From the NCBI GenBank assembly GCA_051744245.1, contig JBNJCV010000046.1, positions 1 to 14,686 on the forward strand: a stretch of DNA of 14,686 nucleotides, in the 5' to 3' direction. Numbering within the stretch: position 1 is the first letter of the stretch; each line of letters begins with the position of its first letter. Source of the stretch: M55B165 sp051744245. Its GTDB lineage: Bacteria; Actinomycetota; Humimicrobiia; Humimicrobiales; Humimicrobiaceae. Made by a program: the position numbers and the translations under genes. Shown in pieces: positions 1 through 6,900 of the stretch. Below the pieces are notes generated by a model. That model was not told the DNA's origin and did not search any database. It saw only the letters and a list, made by a program, of their open reading frames with translations.

Positions 1-100
1 GCTTATAGCTCCTATTGCCATGGAAGAGGGCTTAAGGTTTGCTATCCGTGAAGGTGGCAGGACTATTGGCGCCGGCAGTATTACAAAGATAATAGAGTAA
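1..100 (+). CDS. tuf: Elongation factor Tu, C-terminal end (first tuf copy, partial)
   Basis: Only the last 32 codons are inside the window, read from base 2 and ending with TAA at 98-100. The peptide matches the end of EF-Tu domain 3: the run AMEEGLRFAIREGGRTIGAG followed by a Lys-Ile-Ile-Glu end is close to invariant in bacterial EF-Tu. EF-Tu delivers aminoacyl-tRNA to the ribosomal A site as a GTP complex in the cytoplasm. A second tuf gene starts at the right edge of the window (14628), so the organism has at least two copies. No rho-independent terminator is visible after the stop; a promoter follows at once. Confidence 0.97.
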   Translation, partial: LIAPIAMEEGLRFAIREGGRTIGAGSITKIIE

Positions 101-105
101 ATAAT

Positions 106-137
106 TTATTGACAATTTAATAATATAGTGATAGGTT
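106..137 (+). promoter_or_regulatory. Extended -10 promoter of the rpmG-trnW-secE-nusG unit
   Basis: A perfect -35 hexamer TTGACA (109-114) is followed after 17 bases by TAGGTT (132-137), preceded by the extended -10 element TGA (129-131). The whole stretch matches the promoter before rpsL at 27 of 32 positions, which supports both. Transcription would start near 144, giving a leader of about 33 bases before rpmG. The -10 itself is only moderate (T, A and final T match), so the extended element probably matters. No mapped start exists; this is a sequence inference. Confidence 0.75.
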
Positions 138-176
138 AGTTGACTGCACTTTAAGTAAGAAATCAAGGTGGTTTAA

Positions 177-326
177 TTGAGGCAAATAATTACATTGGGT
201 TGCACAGAGTGTAAAAGAAGAAATTACACTAGCTTTAAGAATAAGAAAAACAACCCGGATAGGATAGAGATAAAAAAATATTGTAAATGGTGCAAGAAGC
301 ACACGGTCCATAAGGAGACCAGATAG
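177..326 (+). CDS. rpmG: Large ribosomal subunit protein bL33 (zinc-ribbon form), TTG start
   Basis: A 49-residue small basic protein of the 50S subunit. Two cysteine pairs, C9/C12 and C36/C39, form the zinc ribbon of the zinc-containing (C+) type of bL33; the start MRQIITLGCTEC and the CKWCKKHT segment are typical. The start is TTG at 177: an in-frame TAA lies directly upstream (174-176) and a strong Shine-Dalgarno AAGGTGG (165-171) sits five bases before it. The same layout, AAGGTGG plus five bases plus TTG, recurs at rplA. The stop TAG (324-326) overlaps the first two bases of the downstream tRNA-Trp. rpmG next to trnW and secE is the usual bacterial order. The short length, not doubt about identity, makes the gene easy to miss. 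Confidence 0.95.
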   Translation: MRQIITLGCTECKRRNYTSFKNKKNNPDRIEIKKYCKWCKKHTVHKETR

Positions 327-401
327 GGCTGTAGCTCCAATTGGTAGAGCACCGGTCTCCAAAACCGGGTGTTGGGGGTTCGAGTCCCTCCAGCCCTGCC
401 A
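325..401 (+). tRNA. trnW: tRNA-Trp (anticodon CCA), CCA end encoded
   Basis: A full cloverleaf can be drawn: acceptor stem AGGGCTG (325-331) with CAGCCCT (391-397), all seven pairs Watson-Crick; D stem GCTC/GAGC (334-337/347-350) with GG in the loop; anticodon stem CCGGT/ACCGG (352-356/364-368) with loop CTCCAAA and anticodon CCA at 359-361; five-base variable loop; T stem 374-378/386-390 with one G-U pair and loop TTCGAGT. The discriminator is G398, as expected for bacterial tRNA-Trp, and CCA (399-401) is encoded. The 5' end at 325 lies inside the rpmG stop codon. Position between rpmG and secE is the common site for trnW in many bacteria. Confidence 0.98.
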
Positions 402-433
402 GGGAATATTGTTAATTAACTATATAAGGAATA

Positions 434-748
434 ATGGCAAAAAGAAAAGTATCAAGGAAATATAAGCCGAAGAAAATGATGGAGAAGGCAATGAAGGAGC
501 GGAAAGCTCCCAAGGCGCCTCCCAAGAAAAAAATTGACTGGAAGCAGTTTATAAAAAACATCCCGGGTAAAGTAGTTAAGTTTATAAGGGATGTAATAAG
601 GGAACTTAAAAAAGTTTCATGGCCTTCCAGGAAGACATTACTTACTTATACAGTTGTGGTTATAGTTACTATAATTTTCTTCTCAGCTTTGCTGGGGTTA
701 TTTGACTTTGTATTCCTCCAGATAGTTGAGGCACTGATAAATGTTTAA
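434..748 (+). CDS. secE: Preprotein translocase subunit SecE
   Basis: SecE is the small membrane subunit that clamps SecY in the SecYEG protein-export channel. The 104-residue protein has the single-span bacterial layout: a lysine-rich cytoplasmic N-terminus (1-33), an amphipathic helix with the signature ELKKVSWPSRKT (57-68), and a hydrophobic transmembrane segment (about 69-95). The basic N-terminal part is longer than in minimal one-span SecE of about 60 residues, as is common in Gram-positive-type genomes. Start ATG at 434 with AAGGA at 426-430, a rather short three-base spacing. It follows tRNA-Trp by 32 bases and precedes nusG by 15, the conserved secE-nusG pair. Confidence 0.96.
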   Translation: MAKRKVSRKYKPKKMMEKAMKERKAPKAPPKKKIDWKQFIKNIPGKVVKFIRDVIRELKKVSWPSRKTLLTYTVVVIVTIIFFSALLGLFDFVFLQIVEALINV

Positions 749-763
749 ACATGGTGGTAATAA

Positions 764-1288
764 ATGAGACCAAGATGGTATGTTATAAACTCATATGCGG
801 GTTATGAAAAAAAAATAAAGGCAAACCTGGAGCACAGGGTAGAGTCCATGAATATGCAGGACAGGATATTTGATATATATATACCTCAGGAAGATGTTAT
901 GGAAATCCAGAAGGGTAAAAAGCAAGTATCCACCAAGAGGGTATTCCCCGGCTATCTGCTGGTTAAGATGTACCTGGATGATGATTCCTGGTATGTGGTT
1001 AGGAACACTCCCGGAGTTACCGGGTTTGTGGGGACTGAAAACAAGCCCACTCCGTTAAGCGACAGTGAAGTCAACAGGATTATGAAAAGGGAAGTTTCAG
1101 AAAAGCCTAAACCTAAAACTGATTTTGAGGTAGGCCAGCCTGTGAAGGTAACTTCAGGGCCTTTTAGTAATTTTGACGGGACCATAAGTGAAATAAATTT
1201 AGATCAGGGTAAGTTGAAAGTTCTAGTATCAATTTTTGGAAGGCAGACCCCGGTGGAATTAGATTTTGACCAGGTATCGAAAATATAA
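764..1288 (+). CDS. nusG: Transcription termination/antitermination factor NusG
   Basis: NusG binds the RNA polymerase clamp and the upstream DNA fork, affects pausing, and contacts Rho or ribosomal protein S10. The 174-residue protein has an NGN domain (about 3-112) with WYVINSYAGYE near the start and RVFPGYLLVKM at 59-69, a short linker, and a C-terminal KOW domain (about 121-172) containing FEVGQPVKVTSGPFSNFDG. Length is that of the plain two-domain family. It has no acidic N-terminal extension of the kind seen in many Actinobacteria, notable given the actinobacterial look of RpoC. Start ATG 764 has GGTGGT at 753-758. It is the last gene of the first unit; rplK follows after 64 bases. Confidence 0.97.
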   Translation: MRPRWYVINSYAGYEKKIKANLEHRVESMNMQDRIFDIYIPQEDVMEIQKGKKQVSTKRVFPGYLLVKMYLDDDSWYVVRNTPGVTGFVGTENKPTPLSDSEVNRIMKREVSEKPKPKTDFEVGQPVKVTSGPFSNFDGTISEINLDQGKLKVLVSIFGRQTPVELDFDQVSKI

Positions 1289-1294
1289 AAATAT

Positions 1295-1334
1295 TTGTAA
1301 TATGTTTTTTAATGTGTATAATTACAAATTTGTA
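1295..1334 (+). promoter_or_regulatory. Probable rplK-rplA promoter with overlapping 12-base palindrome
   Basis: In the 64-base gap between nusG and rplK a perfect TATAAT (1317-1322) lies 16 bases after TTGTAA (1295-1300), which matches the -35 consensus at four of six positions. A perfect 12-base palindrome TACAAATTTGTA (1323-1334) covers the expected start point. It could be an operator half-site pair, a weak RNA hairpin, or chance in AT-rich DNA. No terminator is seen after nusG, so read-through into rplK is also likely. The L1 autoregulatory site known from the L11 operon of other bacteria could not be recognised here. Confidence 0.45.
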
Positions 1335-1352
1335 TGTTAAGTTGAGGTAAGA

Positions 1353-1778
1353 ATGGCAAAAAAAGTTAAAGCACAAGTAAAATTGCAAATACCAGCAGGA
1401 CAGGCTAACCCTGCTCCTCCAGTAGGGCCTGCTTTAGGACAGCACGGCGTTAACATAATGGAGTTTTGCAAGGCATTTAATGAAAAAACAGCTAAGGACC
1501 AGGGAACTATAATCCCGGTAATACTTACTGTTTACAATGACAGGAGTTTTAGTTTTATTACAAAAACCCCTCCTGCTTCTGTTCTTATAAAAAAAGCTAT
1601 AAACCTGGAAAAGGGCTCAGGAGAGCCTAACAAGGAAAAAGTTGGCGAAATAAACAGGCAACAGCTTGAAGAGATAGCTAAAGTTAAATTAAAAGACTTA
1701 AACGCAAGGACACTGGAGAGTGCTGTGAAGGTTATAGAGGGGACAGCTAAGAGCATGGGTGTAAACGTAGTTAAGTAA
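1353..1778 (+). CDS. rplK: Large ribosomal subunit protein uL11
   Basis: uL11 forms, with 23S rRNA helices 43/44, the base of the stalk where elongation factors bind. The 141 residues are full length. The N-terminal domain has the proline-rich loop PAPPVGPALGQHG (20-32), whose prolines are the thiostrepton contact region and are intact; the C-terminal rRNA-binding domain includes the KTPPAS and ARTLESAVKVIEGTAKSMG segments. Start ATG 1353 with GAGGT at 1344-1348. It is followed after 8 bases by the earliest possible rplA start (17 bases to the preferred one), the standard L11-L1 pair. Confidence 0.98.
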   Translation: MAKKVKAQVKLQIPAGQANPAPPVGPALGQHGVNIMEFCKAFNEKTAKDQGTIIPVILTVYNDRSFSFITKTPPASVLIKKAINLEKGSGEPNKEKVGEINRQQLEEIAKVKLKDLNARTLESAVKVIEGTAKSMGVNVVK

Positions 1779-1795
1779 TAATAAAGGTGGTAAGG

Positions 1796-2500
1796 TTGAA
1801 TAGAGGAAAAAAATATAGCAAGAAAGTTGAAAATTTAGATAAAAAGCCAAAAACCCCGAGGGAAGCAATTAAGTGGGTTGTAGAAAACCACTATGCGAAT
1901 TTTGACGAGACTGTAGACATATCCATTAACTTGGGGGTTAATCCAAGGAAGGCTGACCAAATAGTAAGGGGCACTATTGTATTGCCTAATGGTACAGGAA
2001 AGGTACCTAAGGTTTTGGTTTTTGCCGAAGGTGAAAAAGCAGAAGAAGCAATTGATGCAGGAGCTGATTATGTAGGTGGAAAAGAGTTTGCAGAAAAGAT
2101 AGAAAAAGGTTGGCTGGATTTTGATGTGTGTATAGCCACCCCTGACATGATGAAAGTTGTTGGGAAACTGGGAAAAATTTTGGGTCCAAGAAAACTTATG
2201 CCCAACCCGAAGTCAGGTACAGTAACCTTTGATTTGGAAAAAGCAGTCAAAGACTCCAAGAGGGGCAAACTTGAATACAGGACTGACAAGAATGGTGTTG
2301 TCCATTGCGTGCTGGGAAAGGTATCATTTGGAATTGAAAGGCTGCTAGAAAATTATCTAGCATTAATGGGCACATTAATGAAAGCAAAACCAGCCTCCGC
2401 AAAGGGAAGATATATCAGGGGGGTTTATGTGTCTGCAACTATGAGCCCTTCGGTTAAGATAGATCCAAACAAGGCTATGGAGGTAGAGCAAGTAGCATAG
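1796..2500 (+). CDS. rplA: Large ribosomal subunit protein uL1, probable TTG start
   Basis: uL1 binds 23S rRNA at the mobile L1 stalk that moves deacylated tRNA out of the E site, and in other bacteria represses its own L11-L1 operon. Family landmarks are present: NLGVNPRKADQIVRGTIVLP, GTGKVPKVLVFAEGEKA, WLDFDVCIATPDMM, and LGPRKLMPNPKSGTVTFD. The frame is open from GTG at 1787, but that GTG lies within the ribosome-binding sequence AAGGTGG (1784-1790). Counting from that site, TTG at 1796 has five-base spacing, the same arrangement as rpmG, and gives the start MNRGKKYSKKV, which fits the usual M-x-K-x-GKKY beginning. I therefore prefer 1796 (234 residues) over 1787 (237). Product certain, start about 80 percent. 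Confidence 0.96.
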   Translation: MNRGKKYSKKVENLDKKPKTPREAIKWVVENHYANFDETVDISINLGVNPRKADQIVRGTIVLPNGTGKVPKVLVFAEGEKAEEAIDAGADYVGGKEFAEKIEKGWLDFDVCIATPDMMKVVGKLGKILGPRKLMPNPKSGTVTFDLEKAVKDSKRGKLEYRTDKNGVVHCVLGKVSFGIERLLENYLALMGTLMKAKPASAKGRYIRGVYVSATMSPSVKIDPNKAMEVEQVA

Positions 2501-2512
2501 CTAAATTATAAG

Positions 2513-2620
2513 CAAAAAGAGCCATAGAAAGTAGGCGTTACGGCAGTAACTTAATTTCCTACCGAGGTTGATATTAAGTAAAAGTTATCGGCCTTCTTTG
2601 TATGGGCCGATTTATTTTTA
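2513..2620 (+). ncRNA. Ribosomal protein L10 leader (autoregulatory mRNA leader of rplJ-rplL)
   Basis: The 144-base gap between rplA and rplJ holds the conserved L10 leader. The stretch around 2519-2570 contains the typical order: GCCATAGAAA, stem arm GTAGG (2531-2535), an inner hairpin GTTAC/GTAAC (2537-2541/2546-2550) with loop GGCA, TTAATTT, the closing arm CCTAC (2558-2562), then CGAGGTTGATA. In known cases the L10(L12)4 complex binds this kink-turn-containing RNA and reduces its own synthesis. An attenuator-type terminator follows at 2587-2619. TAACTT (2547-2552) could alternatively pair with AAGTTA (2582-2587), overlapping the terminator by one base, so a switch between forms is possible. 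Confidence 0.9.
2587..2619 (+). terminator. Attenuator-type rho-independent terminator in the L10 leader
   Basis: ATCGGCC (2587-2593) pairs perfectly with GGCCGAT (2605-2611) across an 11-base loop and is followed by the T-rich run TTTATTTTT (2611-2619). It lies 25 bases before the rplJ start and downstream of the L10-binding fold, so it most likely works as an attenuator and not as an operon end. It is the only convincing intrinsic terminator I found in the window. Confidence 0.85.
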
Positions 2621-2644
2621 AGCAATTATATATGGGGGTTTACG

Positions 2645-3175
2645 GTGGTTAAAGAAGATAAAAAAGAAAAAGTTGAAGTTTTAAGAAAGATATTAGAAGA
2701 AAATACTGGAATAATTTTTACTGACCATACCGGTCTTACTGCAGAAGATTCTGTAATTATAAGAGATAAGCTGGCAGAGTCAGGGGGATCCTTAAGAATA
2801 ATGAAAAACACCCTTGCGCTACTGGCAGCAAAGGATGTTTTTTCTGATATTGATTTAAAAGAAATTTTTGTAGGCCCCACAAGCATTGTTTTTAGCAAGG
2901 AAGATATAGTTTCCATTGCTAAAGCAATTGATAAATTTTCAGAGGAAAAAGAAACACTGGACATAAAAGCTGGGATACTGGAAAACAATTTTATTGGACA
3001 GGATAAGGTTAAAAAACTGGCCAGTCTTCCAGACGAAGAAACACTTTTAACTAATTTAGCAGTTTCCATGAAGTCGCCTATTATAAAATTAGTGTTGCTT
3101 CTAGGCGGGTTGCCCAGGAATTTAGTTATGGTTTTAAATGGAATAAAAGAAGAGAAAGAAAAAAATAAGAATTAG
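2645..3175 (+). CDS. rplJ: Large ribosomal subunit protein uL10
   Basis: uL10 anchors the L7/L12 dimers to the ribosome and, as L10(L12)4, controls its own leader RNA. The 176 residues are normal length: an N-terminal rRNA-binding domain with TGIIFTDHTGLTAED and RDKLAESGGSLRIMKNTL, the middle IFVGPTSIVFSKED segment, and a long C-terminal helix (about 135-176) that carries the L7/L12 docking sites and ends in a Lys/Glu/Asn-rich tail. Start is GTG at 2645 with GGGGG (2634-2638) six bases upstream. It is separated from rplL by 10 bases with a strong binding site between them, as usual for this pair. Confidence 0.96.
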   Translation: MVKEDKKEKVEVLRKILEENTGIIFTDHTGLTAEDSVIIRDKLAESGGSLRIMKNTLALLAAKDVFSDIDLKEIFVGPTSIVFSKEDIVSIAKAIDKFSEEKETLDIKAGILENNFIGQDKVKKLASLPDEETLLTNLAVSMKSPIIKLVLLLGGLPRNLVMVLNGIKEEKEKNKN

Positions 3176-3185
3176 GGAGGATAAG

Positions 3186-3713
3186 ATGGCAGAGAAAAAG
3201 AAAACTACCAGCAAGAAAAGTAAGGCAAAAGCTACTAAAGGAAAAGCTACTAAAAAAACCGAAAATAAAAGCAAAAGCAAGAAGAAGGGAAAAGAAGAAG
3301 TGGCAAAAAAAGAAACAAAGTCTAAACAAACTAAGGGAAGTCCAGACATAGAAGATATTCTGGCGGCTATTGAAAAGATGAGCGTTTTGGAATTATCTGA
3401 ATTGGTTAGCGCATTGGAAGAAAAGTTTGGAGTAAGCGCCCAGGCTATGGCAGCTGCACCAGCAGCTGGAGGAGCGGCAGCAGGAGAAGAAGCAGAAGAA
3501 AAAACCGAATTTGATGTACAATTAAAATCTGCCGGCGCAAAGAAGATACAGGTAATAAAAGTTGTAAGGAGCGTTACAGATCTTGGGCTAAAGGAAGCAA
3601 AAGAACTGGTGGATAAAGCACCAAATGCAGTAAGGGAAAAAGTTTCTAAGGAAGAAGCAGAAGAACTAAAGAAAAAACTAGAAGAAGCTGGCGCTGAAGT
3701 AGAAATAATATAA
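3186..3713 (+). CDS. rplL: Ribosomal stalk protein bL12 (L7/L12) with lysine-rich N-terminal extension
   Basis: The part from about residue 52 is a complete normal bL12: dimerisation and L10-binding domain (SPDIEDILAAIEKMSVLELS onward, about 52-84), Ala/Gly-rich hinge (about 85-105) and the factor-binding C-terminal domain (about 107-175) with KKIQVIKVVRSVTDLGLKEA. In front of it are about 51 extra residues with 22 lysines and many Ser/Thr/Ala, no aromatic residue and no cysteine. The total of 175 compares with about 120-130 for the family. The start ATG at 3186 has an excellent binding site GGGAGG just upstream, and no ATG, GTG or TTG lies at the usual bL12 start, so the extension is probably translated. 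GTG at 3300 (Val39) is a weaker alternative. Within the extension a 13-base unit repeats with 15-base period (3227-3239, 3242-3254). Confidence 0.95.
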   Translation: MAEKKKTTSKKSKAKATKGKATKKTENKSKSKKKGKEEVAKKETKSKQTKGSPDIEDILAAIEKMSVLELSELVSALEEKFGVSAQAMAAAPAAGGAAAGEEAEEKTEFDVQLKSAGAKKIQVIKVVRSVTDLGLKEAKELVDKAPNAVREKVSKEEAEELKKKLEEAGAEVEII

Positions 3714-3926
3714 ATAGCTGAGATACTAATTGCATAAGGGTAAATATATATCTTATTGACAATATTGCTTTGTTTGATACAATACTAGTTTGTCAGTTTT
3801 TTTACAGACCGTTACGCTGCAATAATAAAAATAATAATGACAGATAGAAGTTTTCTTATGCAAATTTATAATTTAAACCCTAATTGCAGTTTTAAAATAC
3901 TATTGATTAAAGGGGAGATTTAATTA
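3714..3926 (+). promoter_or_regulatory. rpoB-rpoC promoter and leader region
   Basis: The 213-base gap has a near-consensus sigma-70-type promoter: TTGACA (3756-3761), 16 bases, TACAAT (3778-3783), with extended -10 TGA at 3775-3777 and the same TTATTGACA lead-in as the rpmG and rpsL promoters. A start near 3790 would leave a leader of about 135 bases. That leader contains CTGCAAT (3817-3823) and ATTGCAG (3883-3889), able to form a 7-bp long-range stem, and an AT-rich stretch before the binding site AGGGGAG (3911-3917). Upstream, TTGCATAAG (3730-3738) is inverted at 3855-3863. I see no terminator after rplL, so read-through from the L10 unit probably adds to rpoBC expression. Confidence 0.75.
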
Positions 3927-6900
3927 ATGCAAGATAATAAAAAAATCCAAAGGTATAATTTTGGCAAAATTCCTAATCTGATGGAGATGCCTCACCTGCT
4001 CGATATTCAAAGGAAATCCTTTGAATGGTTTAAAAACAAGGGCTTAATGGAGGTATTAAAAGGCATTTCTCCTATCGAAGATTTTACTGGAAATATGTCC
4101 CTGGAGTTTGCTAGCTATAGCTTTAGTGATATCGAATTTTCAGATGATGAATGCAAACAGCAGGACATGTCTTATACTGCACCGCTTAAAGTGGTGACAA
4201 GATTTATAAACAAGGAAACTGGGGAAATGAAGGAACAGGAAGTTTTCATGGGTGATTTTCCCATGATGACTGACAGGGGAACCTTTATAGTAAACGGTAC
4301 CGAAAGGGTTATAGTTTCACAACTGGTTAGGTCCCCTGGAGTTTTTTATGATACGGACATTGATAAAAAAACCGAAAAAGAATTATTTATGTGCAAGGTT
4401 ATCCCTACCAGGGGATCCTGGATTGAGATTGAAACAAATAAAAAAGGTATAGCTTATGTAAGGATTGATAGAAGGAGAAAATTTTTATTATCAATTTTCT
4501 TAAAATCCTTAGGCTTCGGAAATAATGAGAGCCTTCTTAATTTATTTAGCCCTTATGATAAGGAAGATTGTATAAAGAAAACCCTGGAAAAAGATTCAAC
4601 TGAAACTGAAGAAGAAGCTTTGATTGAGATTTATAAGAAATTAAGGCCTGGAGAGCCTCCTACAGTGGAGAGCGCTACTAATTTAATAAATACTTTGTTT
4701 TTTAACCCCAAAAGGTATGATTTTGGAAAAGTAGGAAGGTATAAATTAAACCAGAAGCTAGAGGAAGAGCTGGATGAGAATATAGAAGCAAGGCTCAAAA
4801 AAATTGACATAAAAATGAATATAGATCCTGAGGAAAAATTTATATTACACAGCAAGGACATATTTTTGGTTATAAAGTACCTAATCCAGCTGATGAGTGG
4901 AATTGGAGAAATTGATGACATAGACCATTTTGGAAACAGGAGGATCAGGAATGTAGGGGAACTAGTCCAGAACCAGGTAAGGATTGGCCTTTCCAGAATG
5001 GAAAGGGTGGTAAAAGAAAGAATGACTACCCAGGATGTTGAATCTATCACCCCAAAATCCCTAATAAATATAAGGCCACTGGTTGCAAGCCTTAAAGAAT
5101 TTTTTGGAAGCGGTCAGCTTTCGCAGTTTCTAGACCAGACTAACCCACTATCAGAAATCACCCATAAAAGGAGGCTTTCAGCATTAGGCCCGGGTGGTTT
5201 AAGTAGGGAGAGGGCAGGTTTCGAGGTAAGAGATGTGCATTCTTCTCATTATGGAAGGATGTGCCCGATTGAAACCCCTGAAGGCCCAAATATCGGTCTG
5301 ATTGGTTCCCTAGCAACATATGCCAGATTAAATGACTACGGCTTTATCGAAACTCCTTATAGGAAAGTTGTTAACGGTAAAGTTACTAATAAGGTTGAAT
5401 ACCTTTCTGCTGATAAAGAAGAAAATTTTGTTATTGCCCAGGCTACTGCAGCGCTGGACAGCAAAGAACGTTTCACAGAAGAAAAAGTGCTTTGTAGATC
5501 TGCCGGAGAAGTTTTAACTGTAGAGCCAGAGCTCATTGATTATATGGATATTTCACCTAAACAGTTATTTAGTGCTGCTGCATCACTTATACCTTTCTTG
5601 GAACATGACGATGCCAACAGGGCTCTAATGGGATCAAATATGCAGAGACAGGCAGTTCCCTTAATAACTCCGGAACCTCCCCTGGTGGGCACCGGAATGG
5701 AGGGAAAGGTGGCCGAAGATAGCGGTCAACTCATAATTGCCCAAGATGAGGGAGTTATCCAGGAAATTGATGCAGAACATATAAGGGTAAAATACAAGGG
5801 TGGAAAAATTGTAAACCATTCCCTTTACAAGTTCCAGAGATCCAACCAGGGTACCTGCATAAACCAGAGACCCTTAGTAAAAGAAGGGGATAAAATAAGC
5901 AAAGGTGAAGTTATAGCGGATGGACCTTCTACCAGCCATGGAGAGCTAGCATTAGGCAAGAACTTGCTTTTAGCTTTCATGTCTTGGGAGGGATACAATT
6001 ATGAGGATGCCATAATAATTTCTGAAAAACTAGTAAAAGAAGATATGCTATCTTCTATCCATATCTCCAAGCAGGAGCTGGAGGCAAGGCAAACCAAGCT
6101 AGGACCCGAGGAAATTACCAGAGACATTCCCAATATTGGGGAAGAAGTTCTGGCAAATTTGGATGAAAAAGGAATTATCAGGATAGGTGCCGAGGTAAAA
6201 CCTGGAGATATACTGGTGGGTAAAATTACTCCCAAGGGCGAAACTGAACTTACAGCCGAGGAAAAATTACTTAGGGCTATATTTGGTGAAAAAGCAAGGG
6301 AAGTGAGAGACAGCTCATTGAAAGTTCCACACGGTGAATATGGAAAGGTTATTGATGTCCAGACATTTTCTAGAGCTGCAGGTAATGATCTGCCTCCTGG
6401 CGTAAACGAGCTGGTAAGAGTATTTATTGCAAAGAAAAGGAAAATATCGATTGGGGATAAGCTAGCCGGAAGGCATGGCAATAAGGGGGTAATATCTATC
6501 ATACTGCCAGAAGAAGATATGCCTTATCTTGAGGATGGAACCCCTGTAGATATAATATTTAATCCATTGGGTGTTCCTTCCAGGATGAACGTAGGACAGG
6601 TTCTTGAAACCCATCTAGGATGGGCTGCTAAAAGAGGTTGGGATGAAAAAGATATAAGCAGAGCTGAAGACGGTTCTATATATTGTTCCACTCCTATTTT
6701 TGAAGGTACTAATGAAGAAAAGATATACGAGCTTTTAAAGAAAGCGGGCTTGCCAAGCAATGGCAAGACAGCCCTTTATGACGGAAGAAGTGGAGAAAAG
6801 TTATCGGACAGCATTGCTGTTGGTTATGCGTATGTGCTTAAACTTCTACATCTGGTAGATGATAAAATTCATGCCAGGTCAACAGGTCCTTATTCACTGG

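Noticed and set aside
117..362. Antisense frame covering rpmG and part of tRNA-Trp
   Set aside because: It runs through a certain tRNA and a certain sense ribosomal protein gene, so it is not a gene.
1787..1795. GTG 1787 as the rplA start
   Set aside because: It overlaps the AAGGTGG binding site and has no site of its own upstream; TTG 1796 has proper spacing and fits the family N-terminus better.
2480..2515. Possible separate promoter for rplJ near the end of rplA
   Set aside because: An ATTATA-like -10 is present but no -35 could be matched at 16-18 bases; the leader is more simply read through from rplA.
2626..3069. Antisense frame opposite rplJ, extending into the leader
   Set aside because: It mirrors the rplJ codons; serine-rich with no known domain, and the sense strand is clearly rplJ.
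3186..3341. Lysine-rich start of rplL as a frameshift or a separate small gene
   Set aside because: The frame is continuous with the bL12 body, has a strong start site and uses the same codon style; no stop or restart separates the parts.
4631..5050. Long antisense open frames opposite rpoB, rpoC and fusA (for example 4631-5050, 5999-6502, 10323-10796, 10809-11267)
   Set aside because: They are shadows of strongly conserved sense genes, have low-complexity Ser/Ile/Leu-rich translations, no recognisable family and no convincing ribosome-binding context.
5106..5185. Possible rifampicin-resistance allele in rpoB
   Set aside because: All main resistance positions carry the sensitive residue; the differences from E. 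coli (Gly, Leu and Thr at equivalents of 509, 515 and 518) are not known to me as resistance changes.
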